Numbered from the stretch's first letter, positions 14,098 through 21,921 are shown. The stretch is DNA of 40,428 nucleotides from Ruminococcus sp. (GCA_017517145.1 JAFXAJ010000014.1:1-40428), one strand, 5' to 3'. Numbers and translations are program-made. Notes: generated from the sequence alone by a model not told the origin.

Positions 14098-15165
14098 ATG
14101 GATAACAATTTTAATCAGCAAAATAATAATTTTAACCAGCCAACACCAAACGGTATACCGCCGTATAATCAGTCTTATCCTCCGCCGATTTCTCCTGAAA
14201 TGGCAGAGAAAAAACGTTTCAACAAGCTGATGTATAAAATTTTCGGCGGAAATCTTCTCTACGACGCTATAATGCTTGGAGTTATATTCGGTGTTGCCAT
14301 TGTATTTGCCATTGGTGCAGCCATAGTTCAAATTGTCCTTGAAAAGCCTGAAAGCTTCTATGACGACTTGTTTGCATGGTTCGAAAATACCGACATGGGA
14401 AGTTCAATTGCTGTATTTATCGGCTGCTTTTTTCTTGCTCTTTTTATGCGGAAAGTCGTTAATTTCCGTGAAATCTTCAAAAAAAGGCAGGCAATGAACC
14501 CGAAGTCGTTCTTTATTATCCTGACTATTTTCTATGGAGGACAGTTTATATTCACACTGATTGATGCTGTTTTTGAATCTATGCTCAATCTTGTTGGATA
14601 TACCGCACAGGAGGCTGTCGAAGCAGCAACTTCCGGCAGCACATCTCTTTCAATGCTGTTTTATGCCGGCTTTGTTGCACCGGTTTTTGAAGAAATCATC
14701 TACCGTGGCTTTATGATGCAGTCACTGGAAAAAACAGGTCTTAATAAGGGATATGCTATTCTTGTTTCCTCGATTTTATTCGGCGTAATGCACGGCAATT
14801 TTGCTCAGGCTCCATTTGCTTTCGTTGTGGGAATGATTCTGGGCTATACTGCTATGGAATACGGCATAATCTGGTCAATTCTGCTCCATTTCCTCAATAA
14901 TTTTGTACTTGGAGAGGGCTTGACTTTAATTCTCGGATTCCTCCCTGAAAATGTGGGAAATCTCATTGAAATAGGTTTTCTTGCAGGTCTGACCGCAGCG
15001 GCAATTGCTCTGCTTATAATAAAGCGCAGGGAAGTATCGGCATATATTAAAGAAAATCATAAAGTGCCTATGAAATATTATAAGTGGACTTTTTCAAATC
15101 CGCTTTTCATAATTTTCTGCGTGATTTATTTCTTCATGTCATTCTCTACAATTACAAAATTGTAA
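14098..15165 (+). CDS. CPBP family intramembrane glutamic endopeptidase
   Basis: 355 residues. A Gln/Asn/Pro-rich cytoplasmic N-terminus (about 45 residues) is followed by about eight membrane segments. The CPBP (Abi/Rce1-like) catalytic motifs are intact: 'APVFEEIIYRGFMMQSL' (EExxxR), 'FGVMHGNFAQ' (FxxxH) and 'LLHFLNN' (HxxxN). Family members cleave within or near membranes and are tied to prenyl-protein processing in eukaryotes and to bacteriocin immunity in some bacteria. No bacteriocin gene is nearby, so its substrate is unknown. ATG 14098 has GGGGG seven bases upstream and a consensus promoter; longer readings run back through thrH's terminator and were rejected. Confidence 0.92.
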   Translation: MDNNFNQQNNNFNQPTPNGIPPYNQSYPPPISPEMAEKKRFNKLMYKIFGGNLLYDAIMLGVIFGVAIVFAIGAAIVQIVLEKPESFYDDLFAWFENTDMGSSIAVFIGCFFLALFMRKVVNFREIFKKRQAMNPKSFFIILTIFYGGQFIFTLIDAVFESMLNLVGYTAQEAVEAATSGSTSLSMLFYAGFVAPVFEEIIYRGFMMQSLEKTGLNKGYAILVSSILFGVMHGNFAQAPFAFVVGMILGYTAMEYGIIWSILLHFLNNFVLGEGLTLILGFLPENVGNLIEIGFLAGLTAAAIALLIIKRREVSAYIKENHKVPMKYYKWTFSNPLFIIFCVIYFFMSFSTITKL

Positions 15166-15171
15166 AAGCAA

Positions 15172-15192
15172 AAGGCGGACAGATGTTCGCTT
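15172..15192 (+). terminator. Degenerate GGCGGAC-type hairpin after the CPBP gene
   Basis: AAGGCGGAC (15172-15180), AGAT, GTTCGCTT (15185-15192). This appears to be a decayed version of the terminators at 2729 and 7780, with one bulge and one G-T pair. A much stronger terminator follows at 15202. Confidence 0.4.
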
Positions 15193-15201
15193 CAGTTTGT
15201 C

Positions 15202-15237
15202 AAAAACCCCGATTTCATATCAGAAATCGGGGTTTTT
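15202..15237. terminator. Strong terminator after the CPBP gene
   Basis: AAAAACCCCGATTTC, loop ATATCA, GAAATCGGGGTTTTT: a 15-bp perfect stem with built-in A and T tracts, so it can work in both directions. Confidence 0.92.
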
Positions 15238-15294
15238 AGATATTTCGAGATGTATTATTGATTAATGGGAATCTCTAATGATAAAACATTTTTT

Positions 15295-15356
15295 GTGGGT
15301 GGGTGCTATTCAGAAACTTATTTAAAAATATCTTAAACTCCCACCTGAATACCCAC
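15295..15356. other. Non-coding stretch with a long-range inverted repeat
   Basis: The roughly 200 bases between the terminator at 15237 and the rubrerythrin stop hold no gene. The only structure I see is GTGGGT (15295-15300)/ACCCAC (15351-15356) continued by ATTCAG (15308-15313)/CTGAAT (15345-15350), with a 7-base one-sided bulge and a 31-base AT-rich loop. Its role is unknown; it might be remnant DNA or a 3' structure of the rubrerythrin transcript. Confidence 0.3.
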
Positions 15357-15438
15357 TTTTCTTGCAGGAATTCTCCTGTCATTACTTTACGATATTTGTC
15401 GAAAAGTGTGGGAAAGGGCTTAAATATGAGGTTTTAGA

Positions 15439-16113
15439 TTAACCAAAGTATCTCTTGAGAAGTCCCTCGAAAGCCTTTCCGTGTCGCGCTTCGTCCTTAG
15501 CCATTTCGTGAACTGTATCGTGAATAGCGTCCAGATTAAGCTCCTTAGCTCTCTTAGCAAGGTCAAGCTTGCCCTGTGTAGCGCCGTGCTCAGCAGCAAC
15601 TCTTGCTTCAAGGTTTTCCTTTGTAGAGGAAGATACAACCTCGCCGAGAAGCTCAGCAAACTTAGCAGCGTGTTCAGCCTCCTCAAAAGCAGCCTTTTCC
15701 CAATAAAGACCGATTTCGGGATAACCCTCTCTGTGAGCAACACGAGCCATAGCAAGATACATACCAACTTCTGTGCACTCGCCTGCGAAATTAGCTCTCA
15801 GACCTTCGATGATTTCTGCATCAGTAACAGCCTTAGCAACGCCTACTTCGTGCTCACAAGCGAATACGAGATTTCCATCGTCTTTTTTCTCGATGAACTT
15901 TTCACCGGGAACTCCGCACTGAGGGCACTTATCGGGAGCAGATGTACCCTCGTGAACGTATCCGCAAACGGGGCAAACATACTTGGAAACAGCAGCTTCC
16001 TCAGCCTTTTCCTCAACGAAATCGGAAGCGGGAACACCGCAGAGAGGGCAAACCTCAGGAGCAGCATCGCCCTCGTGAACATAACCGCATACTGAACAAA
16101 CATATTTAGCCAT
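15439..16113 (-). CDS. rbr: Rubrerythrin with two N-terminal rubredoxin domains
   Basis: 224 residues. Two short rubredoxin-type iron sites come first (CSVCGY...CPLCG at about residues 6-23 and CPVCGY...CPQCG at about 45-62). A ferritin-like diiron domain follows from about residue 80. Its ligands are visible in '[17 protein letters not shown]', 'EEAEHAAKF' and '[13 protein letters not shown]'. Rubredoxin placed first is the 'reverse rubrerythrin' order. These cytoplasmic enzymes reduce hydrogen peroxide, and oxygen in clostridia, with electrons from NAD(P)H via rubredoxin. ATG 16113 has GGAGGT seven bases upstream; the ATG 15 bases earlier lies within that site. The small NrdD-like gene sits 31 bases upstream in the same operon. 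Confidence 0.93.
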   Translation of the reverse strand: MAKYVCSVCGYVHEGDAAPEVCPLCGVPASDFVEEKAEEAAVSKYVCPVCGYVHEGTSAPDKCPQCGVPGEKFIEKKDDGNLVFACEHEVGVAKAVTDAEIIEGLRANFAGECTEVGMYLAMARVAHREGYPEIGLYWEKAAFEEAEHAAKFAELLGEVVSSSTKENLEARVAAEHGATQGKLDLAKRAKELNLDAIHDTVHEMAKDEARHGKAFEGLLKRYFG

Positions 16114-16144
16114 AATAAAGACCTCCATAAATTAAATTTTAAAA

Positions 16145-16408
16145 TTATACAGTGTGTTTGATTCTGTCACGCTCCTCGGCACGTTTGCCGTTATTGAAGC
16201 GGTCAAGAGTACCGACAAGATAGCCTGTGATACGGCGAACCCTGTCAAAGGGAACATCGGCAAATTCAAATTTAAGGTCAGCGTAGTCACCGTCAATGGA
16301 AACGGTCATTTCCTTGATAATCCTGTCGGGATATTTTTTCATTCCGTACTCCATATAGGCGTTGATTTCCTGCTGAGGAATTGTTCCTCCGACGACATTA
16401 ACTTTCAT
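16145..16408 (-). CDS. Small protein resembling the tail of anaerobic ribonucleotide reductase
   Basis: 87 residues. The C-terminal half, 'RVRRITGYLVGTLDRFNNGK' followed by RAEERDRIKH, resembles the end of class III (anaerobic) ribonucleotide reductases (R-x-x-GY ... RFN-x-GK-x-x-E-x-x-DR-x-KH). It lacks the Cys-x-x-Cys zinc and glycyl-radical parts. Stand-alone copies occur in clostridia and are often annotated as NrdD, although they cannot be active reductases alone. The N-terminal half (VGGTIPQQEINAYMEYGMKK) is not one I can assign. Its ATG has AGGAGG eight bases upstream. It is first in an operon with rubrerythrin, which suggests a link to oxygen stress and anaerobic metabolism. Confidence 0.7.
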   Translation of the reverse strand: MKVNVVGGTIPQQEINAYMEYGMKKYPDRIIKEMTVSIDGDYADLKFEFADVPFDRVRRITGYLVGTLDRFNNGKRAEERDRIKHTV

Positions 16409-16427
16409 AAATATATACCTCCTGATA

Positions 16428-16441
16428 TGTTATATGTAACA
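16428..16441 (-). promoter_or_regulatory. Operator-like palindrome in the leader of the rubrerythrin operon
   Basis: TGTTA-TATG-TAACA, 14 bases, lying just upstream of the AGGAGG site of the NrdD-like gene. The half-sites resemble those of the palindrome at 16558-16573 before the divergent Crp/Fnr gene. A minus-strand promoter candidate (TTGTAC, 18 bases, AATAAT) lies further upstream. Confidence 0.45.
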
Positions 16442-16511
16442 AAAAATACAAGAGATTATTCCATGGTATTATCTCGGTGTACAAATTTTAATCAGCTTTG
16501 GGATAAATCCC

Positions 16512-16573
16512 TTGACCTTTTCTGTAATATATTGTATCATAGTATTCAGAAAAAATCTGTTGCAATTGCAACA
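16512..16573 (+). promoter_or_regulatory. Promoter and 16-bp palindromic operator of the Crp/Fnr gene
   Basis: TTGACC (16512-16517), 17-base spacer, TATCAT (16535-16540). Downstream of the expected start point and abutting the AAGGAGG ribosome site is the perfect palindrome TGTTGCAATTGCAACA (16558-16573). That position suits a repressor, most simply the Crp/Fnr protein itself. Confidence 0.65.
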
Positions 16574-16589
16574 AGGAGGAGAAATTTTT

Positions 16590-17261
16590 TTGCCTGAACA
16601 TAATATACTTTTTAAAGGAATTGATGATTATGACTGCTATAGAATGTTTACCTGTTTTAATATGGAAGTGAAGAAATTCAGAGCAGGCAGTTGTATCAGC
16701 GACTATTCAAAGCAAGGGGATAAAATCGGCATCATTCTTAAAGGCAGCGCCGGAGTTGTGCGCTATGACGTAAACGGTGTTCGTACAATTATTGAAACTC
16801 TCGGAGAACAGGGGATTTTCGGGGAATATTTCACATATCCCTCCTCAGCCAGAAACTACGTTGAAGTTGTAGCGGAAAAGGATTGCGAGATACTTTTTGT
16901 GCGCCGTTCCGAACTGCTGAAACGATGCGAAAAAGCCTGCACCTGCCATTCAAGGGTAGTGGAAAATATGCTGGAGCTTATGACAGAAAAGGCAGTATCA
17001 TTGAGCGAACGAGTGGAAGTTCTCAGTCAGCGTACAATAGAGAGCAAGCTAATCAGTTTTTTGCAGATTACGGAGGAAAAAACCGCTGAGGGGAAAACTC
17101 CGCAGATTCCATTTTCAACAACGGTGCTGTCTGATTATCTCTGTGTAAACCGCAGTGCATTGCAAAGAGAAATCGCAAAGTTGAAAAAATCGGGGGTTCT
17201 GACTATATCAAAGCGAAAATTCAAGCTTAAACTGAATCACGAAAATGAATTTGACATATAA
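16590..17261 (+). CDS. Crp/Fnr family transcriptional regulator
   Basis: 223 residues. A cyclic-nucleotide-binding-like beta barrel covers about 15-115 (FRAGSCISDYSKQGDKIGII, 'GEQGIFGEYF'), then a dimerisation helix (EKAVSLSERVEVLSQRT) and a winged HTH (LSDYLCVNRSALQREIAKL, 'GVLTISKRKFKL'). The barrel lacks the classic cAMP-binding RxS pattern. Several cysteines sit before the long helix (RCEKACTC), which might bind a metal or sense redox, though the spacing is not the Fnr [4Fe-4S] motif. The start is TTG 16590, set by AAGGAGG about 10 bases upstream. The gene is divergent from the rubrerythrin operon, which makes that operon a likely target. Confidence 0.88.
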   Translation: MPEHNILFKGIDDYDCYRMFTCFNMEVKKFRAGSCISDYSKQGDKIGIILKGSAGVVRYDVNGVRTIIETLGEQGIFGEYFTYPSSARNYVEVVAEKDCEILFVRRSELLKRCEKACTCHSRVVENMLELMTEKAVSLSERVEVLSQRTIESKLISFLQITEEKTAEGKTPQIPFSTTVLSDYLCVNRSALQREIAKLKKSGVLTISKRKFKLKLNHENEFDI

Positions 17262-17279
17262 ATGAAAATATGGTATAAT
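17251..17279 (+). promoter_or_regulatory. Promoter of uppP
   Basis: TTGACA (17251-17256), 17-base spacer, TATAAT (17274-17279). The -35 box overlaps the end of the Crp/Fnr gene. Confidence 0.85.
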
Positions 17280-17311
17280 TTTAGGTATTAATCTGGAAAG
17301 GAAATATTATT

Positions 17312-18193
17312 ATGATCTGGGAATTTATAAAATCTTTTATCCTCGGCGTAGTCGAGGGAATTACAGAATGGCTGCCTGTCAGCAGTACGGGACATCTGAT
17401 ACTTGTTGATGAGTTTCTGAAGCTGAAAGTCAGCGATGATAAAACGATAAACGATGATTTCCTCAGTATGTTTAACGTAGTTATCCAGCTTGGAGCAATT
17501 ATGGCAGTTGTAATTATCTTCTGGAAAAAGCTGTTCCCCTTTGGTAAAAAGGATAACGTACAGCCGCTGAAAAAAGAAGGCTTCGGCGCTTATGTGAAAA
17601 TGGACATCATGCAGATGTGGTTCAAGGTTATTGTAGCCTGTCTGCCAGCCGCAGTTATCGGACTTCTCTTTGATGAGGTTTTTGAGAGATTATTCTATAA
17701 TCCGTGGGTTATCGCCATTGCTCTTATAGTGTTTGGCGTGGCATTTATTATCATTGAAAACCGCAACAAGAACGCATCTGCAAAGGTGAACAGCATAAGC
17801 GAGCTTACATATAAAACTGCTCTTATAATCGGCGCATTTCAGCTTATAGCGGCAATTTTCCCCGGAACATCACGTTCAGGCTCAACAATTGTTGGTTCAC
17901 TTATGATAGGAGTATCGAGAACAGTTGCAGCGGAATTTACCTTCTTCCTTGCTGTTCCTGTAATGTTTGGTGCAAGTCTTTTGAAGCTTCTGAAATATGA
18001 CGGCGGATTCACAGGAGCACAGCTTGGCATACTTGCAGTTGGTATGATTTCAGCATTTGCAGTGTCAATTTTTGTAATCAAGTTCCTTATGGACTACATT
18101 AAAAAGCACGATTTCAAGGCATTCGGTTGGTACAGAATTATACTCGGCATACTTGTTATCGGTTATTTTGGCATTAATGCGATTGTAAAATAA
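17312..18193 (+). CDS. uppP: Undecaprenyl-diphosphatase UppP
   Basis: 293 residues with about eight membrane segments. Both family signatures are present: 'VEGITEWLPVSSTGHLIL' (E-rich motif with Ser-Thr-Gly-His) and 'FPGTSRSGSTIVGSLMIG' (the phosphatase-like arginine motif). UppP (BacA) removes a phosphate from undecaprenyl diphosphate on the outer face of the membrane, recycling the lipid carrier for peptidoglycan; extra copies give bacitracin resistance. Length is typical (about 270-290). The ATG follows GGAAAGGAA and a consensus promoter. A weak hairpin separates it from the VOC gene. Confidence 0.95.
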   Translation: MIWEFIKSFILGVVEGITEWLPVSSTGHLILVDEFLKLKVSDDKTINDDFLSMFNVVIQLGAIMAVVIIFWKKLFPFGKKDNVQPLKKEGFGAYVKMDIMQMWFKVIVACLPAAVIGLLFDEVFERLFYNPWVIAIALIVFGVAFIIIENRNKNASAKVNSISELTYKTALIIGAFQLIAAIFPGTSRSGSTIVGSLMIGVSRTVAAEFTFFLAVPVMFGASLLKLLKYDGGFTGAQLGILAVGMISAFAVSIFVIKFLMDYIKKHDFKAFGWYRIILGILVIGYFGINAIVK

Positions 18194-18199
18194 AATTAT

Positions 18200-18230
18200 A
18201 GCGGTTGTTCTTAGTGAATGACCGCTGTTT
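18200..18230 (+). terminator. Weak terminator after uppP
   Basis: AGCGGT (18200-18205) pairs with ACCGCT (18221-18226), followed by GTTTT. The short stem probably allows read-through to the VOC gene. Confidence 0.45.
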
Positions 18231-18250
18231 TGTAAAGAAAGGTGAAAAAA

Positions 18251-18634
18251 GTGTTTATAGACCATATCGCAATGTATGTTAATGATTTGGAAGCGGCACG
18301 GGATTTCTTCGTAAGATATTTCAATGCAAAGTCAAATGACGGCTATCATAATAAAACCACAAATTTCCGTTCATATTTTCTAACATTTGATAATGGAACA
18401 AGGCTTGAATTAATGAACAAATCCGAAATGGCGGATTGTGAAAAACAGCATAACAGAACGGGATATTCTCATATTGCTTTCAGCACAGGCAGTGCAGAAG
18501 AAGTTGACAGGCTGACAGAGATATTGAAAAATGACGGATATACCGTAATAAGCGGTCCGAGGACAACAGGCGATGGATATTATGAAAGCTGTGTTGTAGC
18601 CATTGAAAATAATATTATAGAAATTACAGTCTGA
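18251..18634 (+). CDS. VOC (glyoxalase/bleomycin resistance) family protein
   Basis: 127 residues, a single vicinal-oxygen-chelate domain. 'DHIAMYVNDLEAARDFFVRY' at the N-terminus (metal-ligand His4 in the usual D/H-x-x-hydrophobic start), 'TRLELMNKSE', 'GYSHIAFSTGSAEEVDRL' and the final 'ENNIIEITV' fit the two beta-alpha-beta modules. Possible metal ligands are the His residues and the last Glu. The reaction is unknown; candidates are lyase, isomerase or binding protein. GTG 18251 is preferred because it leaves eight bases after AAAGG; GTG 18242 would overlap that site. A strong terminator follows. Confidence 0.85.
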   Translation: MFIDHIAMYVNDLEAARDFFVRYFNAKSNDGYHNKTTNFRSYFLTFDNGTRLELMNKSEMADCEKQHNRTGYSHIAFSTGSAEEVDRLTEILKNDGYTVISGPRTTGDGYYESCVVAIENNIIEITV

Positions 18635-18639
18635 ATTCA

Positions 18640-18670
18640 GGCGGTCATATTTGCGTGACCGCCGTTTTTT
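18640..18670 (+). terminator. Terminator after the VOC gene
   Basis: GGCGGTCA, 8-base loop, TGACCGCC, then GTTTTTT. Confidence 0.92.
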
Positions 18671-18708
18671 GCGATTTCTTATTTATTGCTGAAATTAAGA
18701 AAAAACTC

Positions 18709-18737
18709 TTGATTTCTTTTGTGGAATTTGTTATAAT
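18709..18737 (+). promoter_or_regulatory. Promoter of the GH3 beta-glucosidase gene
   Basis: TTGATT (18709-18714), 17-base spacer, TATAAT (18732-18737). A second TATAAT lies near 18745-18750. Confidence 0.65.
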
Positions 18738-18770
18738 AAATATACTATAATTTTTGAGAGGGAAGAAATA

Positions 18771-21563
18771 ATGAAAAAAATACTTGACTGGAACAAATAC
18801 CTTGAAACAGCAGTGGAAACCGTTGCTGAGGGTATTGTAATGCTTAAAAACGACAATTCAGCTTTGCCGCTGAAAAAAGACGAGATTATTTCTGTTTTCG
18901 GACGTATACAGCTCCACTACTACAAAAGCGGAACCGGTTCGGGCGGTATGGTAAATGTTTCCCGAGTTGTAGGAATTACAGACGGACTTCTTGAAGCAGG
19001 AGTGAAACTCAACGAGGAACTGCTGGATATATATAAAAAATGGGACATCGAAAATCCCTATGATTTAGGCACAGGCTGGGGCGGTGAACCATGGTCACAG
19101 GCTGAAATGCCCCTTGACGACGAAACAGTGAAAAATGCCGCAGAAAAGGGCAGAACAGCCATTGTTATAATTGGCAGAACCGCAGGAGAGGAACAGGAGG
19201 TTACTCTCACCGAGGGTTCGTATTTCCTTACAGAACTTGAAAAAGATATGCTGAAAAAAGTACGTCAGCACTTTGAAAAAGTCGTTGTTCTCCTCAATGT
19301 GGGAGGACTCATCGACATTGATTTTATTGAGAAAGTCGGTGTGGATTCCCTGCTTTACGTGTGGCAGGGCGGCATGGTCGGCGGTGTCGGTACAGCAGAT
19401 GTGCTGACAGGTAAGGTTTCACCCTCTGGTAAACTCCCTGATACAATTGCATATACCATTGAGGATTATCCCTCACATTCTTATTTCGGAGATTTGAACA
19501 GCAACCGCTATGTTGAAGATATTTATGTGGGATACCGCTATTTTGACACATTTGCACCAGAAAAAGTACGTTATCCCTTTGGTTTTGGCTTGTCTTACAC
19601 TACGTTTGAAATCGTGGCGGAAAAGGCTGAAACTATATTCAAAACAGACGAAAATGGCGTAATCGTCACAGGTGTACGCTATGTGGTGAAAGTCACAAAT
19701 ACAGGAGATTACAGTGGAAAAGAAGTTGTTATGCTCTATGTTCAGAAACCGCAGGGCAGACTTGGACAGCCTAAAAAAGTTCTCTGCGGATTTGAAAAAA
19801 CGAAAACGCTCGCACCTAATGAATCACAGACGATTACAATTGAAGCGTGGCTCAGCGATGTTGCTTCATACGACGACAGCGGAGTTTCAGGATACAAAAA
19901 CTGCTGGGTGCTGGAAAAGGGCGATTTCAATTTCTTTGTGGAAAAGGCTGAAAAAATCTACGGTCATACTATAGATGTTGAAAATACAACAGTAGTTGAA
20001 AAATGCCGTCAGGCACTTGCTCCTGTTGAAGAATTTGAACGCATGAAGCCGTTGTATACCGAAAGAGGCATGAAAATCGGTTTTGAACCTGTTCCTCTCA
20101 GTGAAGTTGATGAGCCTGCAAGACGTATGGCTCAACTGCCTGATGAAATCCCGTATACAGGGGATAAGGGCATAAAGCTTGCCGATGTATATTACGGAAA
20201 AAATACCCTTGATGAATTCATAGCACAGCTTTCCGATGAGGAGCTTTCCTGCATTATCCGTGGCGAAGGTATGGGAAGTCCCAGAGTTACAGCAGGTACA
20301 GCGTCTGCTTTCGGCGGAGTTTCAGACAGTCTGACAAAGTATGGAATTACTGCGGTATGTTGTGCTGACGGTCCCTCCGGTATGCGTCTTGACTGCGGTA
20401 CAAAGGCATTCAGTCTTCCTAACGGAACTATGATAGCCTCCACTTTCAATAAGGAGCTTGCAGAAAAACTTTTTGAATTTATGGGAATGGAAATGACTAC
20501 AAATAAGGTTGAATGTCTCCTTGGTCCGGGTATGAATATTCATCGTCATCCCCTTAACGGCAGAAATTTCGAGTATTTCTCAGAAGATCCTTGTCTTACA
20601 GGAAAAATGGCTGCTGCGGAGCTTCGTGGACTTCACAAATCCGGTGTAACAGGCACAATAAAGCATTTCTGCGGCAATAATCAGGAGACAAACCGCCATT
20701 TCATTGATACGGTGGCATCTGAAAGAGCCCTCCGTGAGATATATCTGAAAGGCTTTGAAATTGCCGTAAAAGAGGGAAATGCCGATAGCATCATGACTAC
20801 CTACGGTAAACTTAATGGTATATGGACGGCAGGAAATTACGACCTTAATACAGTTGTTCTCCGTGACGAATGGGGATTTGAGGGTATCTGCATGACCGAC
20901 TGGTGGGCGAATATCAATCGCCGTGGCGGAAATGCCGACAAAAAGGATTTTGCGGCTATGGCAATCGCCCAGAATGATATTTATATGGTATGTCCCAGCG
21001 GCAGCAAAAATGACGATAATACCCTTGAAAGTCTTGCTTCCGGTGATTTGCTCCGCTGTGAAATACAGCGAAATGCAAAGAATATCCTCAATTTTGTGTT
21101 GGGCACAAATGCCTTTAAGCGCACGATAGGGGAATGTGATGAAGTGGAAATTATAAACCGTTCTGCGGAAGATATTCCCTCTGATGAGCCGGTTGTGTTC
21201 TACGAGATTGACGAAAGCTTCTCTCTTGACCTTAAAGGCGTGAAGTCGGAAAAGGGGAAGAGTTACAGCTTTGCCATAATCGTAAATAAGCCCGGCTGGT
21301 ACAATATGACTATCACCGCATCTTCAGAGCAAAGTGAGCTTGCACAGATTCCTTTGACTGTGTTTACAATGGGAACGGCGAATGCTATGTTCACATGGAA
21401 CGGCACAGGCGGAAAACCAGTTTCCTTTACAAAAGAAGTGCCTTTTTATTCTCATTTTACGGTAATACGCCTTTATTTTGCACAGAACGGACTTGACCTT
21501 ATAAGCATCAGCTTTGAGAGGACGGACAGGACAGAAAGACCTGCTGAGGGAGGAGAAATGTGA
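18771..21563 (+). CDS. GH3 family beta-glucosidase with permuted domain order
   Basis: 930 residues, no signal peptide, so probably cytoplasmic. The domain order is reversed from most GH3 enzymes. The alpha/beta sandwich normally found second comes first (about 1-275; 'VMLKNDNSALPL', 'GRTAGEEQE' with candidate acid/base Glu140 or Glu141, 'SGKLPDTIAY', 'YPFGFGLSYT'). A fibronectin-III-like domain follows (about 285-400; 'VKVTNTGDYSGKEVVMLYVQ'). The TIM-barrel domain comes next (about 455-790; 'CCADGPSGMRL', 'LLGPGMNIHRHPLNGRNFEY', 'IKHFCGNNQETNR', nucleophile Asp710 in 'CMTDWWAN'). About 130 further residues end the protein. This order is known from ruminal beta-glucosidases (Ruminococcus albus, Butyrivibrio). 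It likely hydrolyses imported oligosaccharides. Confidence 0.93.
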   Translation: MKKILDWNKYLETAVETVAEGIVMLKNDNSALPLKKDEIISVFGRIQLHYYKSGTGSGGMVNVSRVVGITDGLLEAGVKLNEELLDIYKKWDIENPYDLGTGWGGEPWSQAEMPLDDETVKNAAEKGRTAIVIIGRTAGEEQEVTLTEGSYFLTELEKDMLKKVRQHFEKVVVLLNVGGLIDIDFIEKVGVDSLLYVWQGGMVGGVGTADVLTGKVSPSGKLPDTIAYTIEDYPSHSYFGDLNSNRYVEDIYVGYRYFDTFAPEKVRYPFGFGLSYTTFEIVAEKAETIFKTDENGVIVTGVRYVVKVTNTGDYSGKEVVMLYVQKPQGRLGQPKKVLCGFEKTKTLAPNESQTITIEAWLSDVASYDDSGVSGYKNCWVLEKGDFNFFVEKAEKIYGHTIDVENTTVVEKCRQALAPVEEFERMKPLYTERGMKIGFEPVPLSEVDEPARRMAQLPDEIPYTGDKGIKLADVYYGKNTLDEFIAQLSDEELSCIIRGEGMGSPRVTAGTASAFGGVSDSLTKYGITAVCCADGPSGMRLDCGTKAFSLPNGTMIASTFNKELAEKLFEFMGMEMTTNKVECLLGPGMNIHRHPLNGRNFEYFSEDPCLTGKMAAAELRGLHKSGVTGTIKHFCGNNQETNRHFIDTVASERALREIYLKGFEIAVKEGNADSIMTTYGKLNGIWTAGNYDLNTVVLRDEWGFEGICMTDWWANINRRGGNADKKDFAAMAIAQNDIYMVCPSGSKNDDNTLESLASGDLLRCEIQRNAKNILNFVLGTNAFKRTIGECDEVEIINRSAEDIPSDEPVVFYEIDESFSLDLKGVKSEKGKSYSFAIIVNKPGWYNMTITASSEQSELAQIPLTVFTMGTANAMFTWNGTGGKPVSFTKEVPFYSHFTVIRLYFAQNGLDLISISFERTDRTERPAEGGEM

Positions 21564-21913
21564 TGAATATACAGATTTTCGGTACAAAAAAGTGTTTCGA
21601 TACCAAAAAAGCTGAACGTTATTTCAAGGAACGCAATATAAAAGTGCAGTTTATCGACATGAAGGAAAAGGGCATGAGCAGGGGAGAATTTACTTCTGTT
21701 ATGCAGTCTGTAGGCGGAATTGACAGCCTTATAAATGAAAATGCCAAGGATAAAAATACCCTGACACTTATGAAATATCTCATGGACAGTGACAAGGAAG
21801 AAAAGCTTTTTGAAAATCAGCAGCTTATAAAAACTCCTGTGGTTCGCTGCGGAAAGAAAGCTGCTGTGGGTTACTGTCCCGATGTGTGGGAAAAATGGAT
21901 TTCTGAAAAATAA
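21563..21913 (+). CDS. ArsC/Spx family (YffB-like) protein
   Basis: 116 residues with a thioredoxin-like ArsC fold. 'IFGTKKCFDTKKAERYFKER' carries one cysteine in a C-x-x-T setting, the YffB/arsenate-reductase-like form rather than the CxxC of Spx. 'LMDSDKEEKLFENQQLIKTP' and 'PVVRCGKKAAVGYCPDVWEK' match the conserved C-terminal part, including 'KTPVVR'. The function of these stand-alone proteins is not settled; reductase or regulatory roles are suggested. ATG 21563 overlaps the stop of the GH3 gene (TGATG) and uses an AGGAG site inside it, so the two are translationally coupled, although no functional link is apparent. Confidence 0.85.
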   Translation: MNIQIFGTKKCFDTKKAERYFKERNIKVQFIDMKEKGMSRGEFTSVMQSVGGIDSLINENAKDKNTLTLMKYLMDSDKEEKLFENQQLIKTPVVRCGKKAAVGYCPDVWEKWISEK

Positions 21914-21921
21914 AAAATTGC

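Noticed and set aside
15265..15280. Possible relic end of the 4590 element (GGGAATCTCTAA resembles GGGGATCTCTAA)
   Set aside because: Only about 12 bases match and no second end or internal similarity was found.
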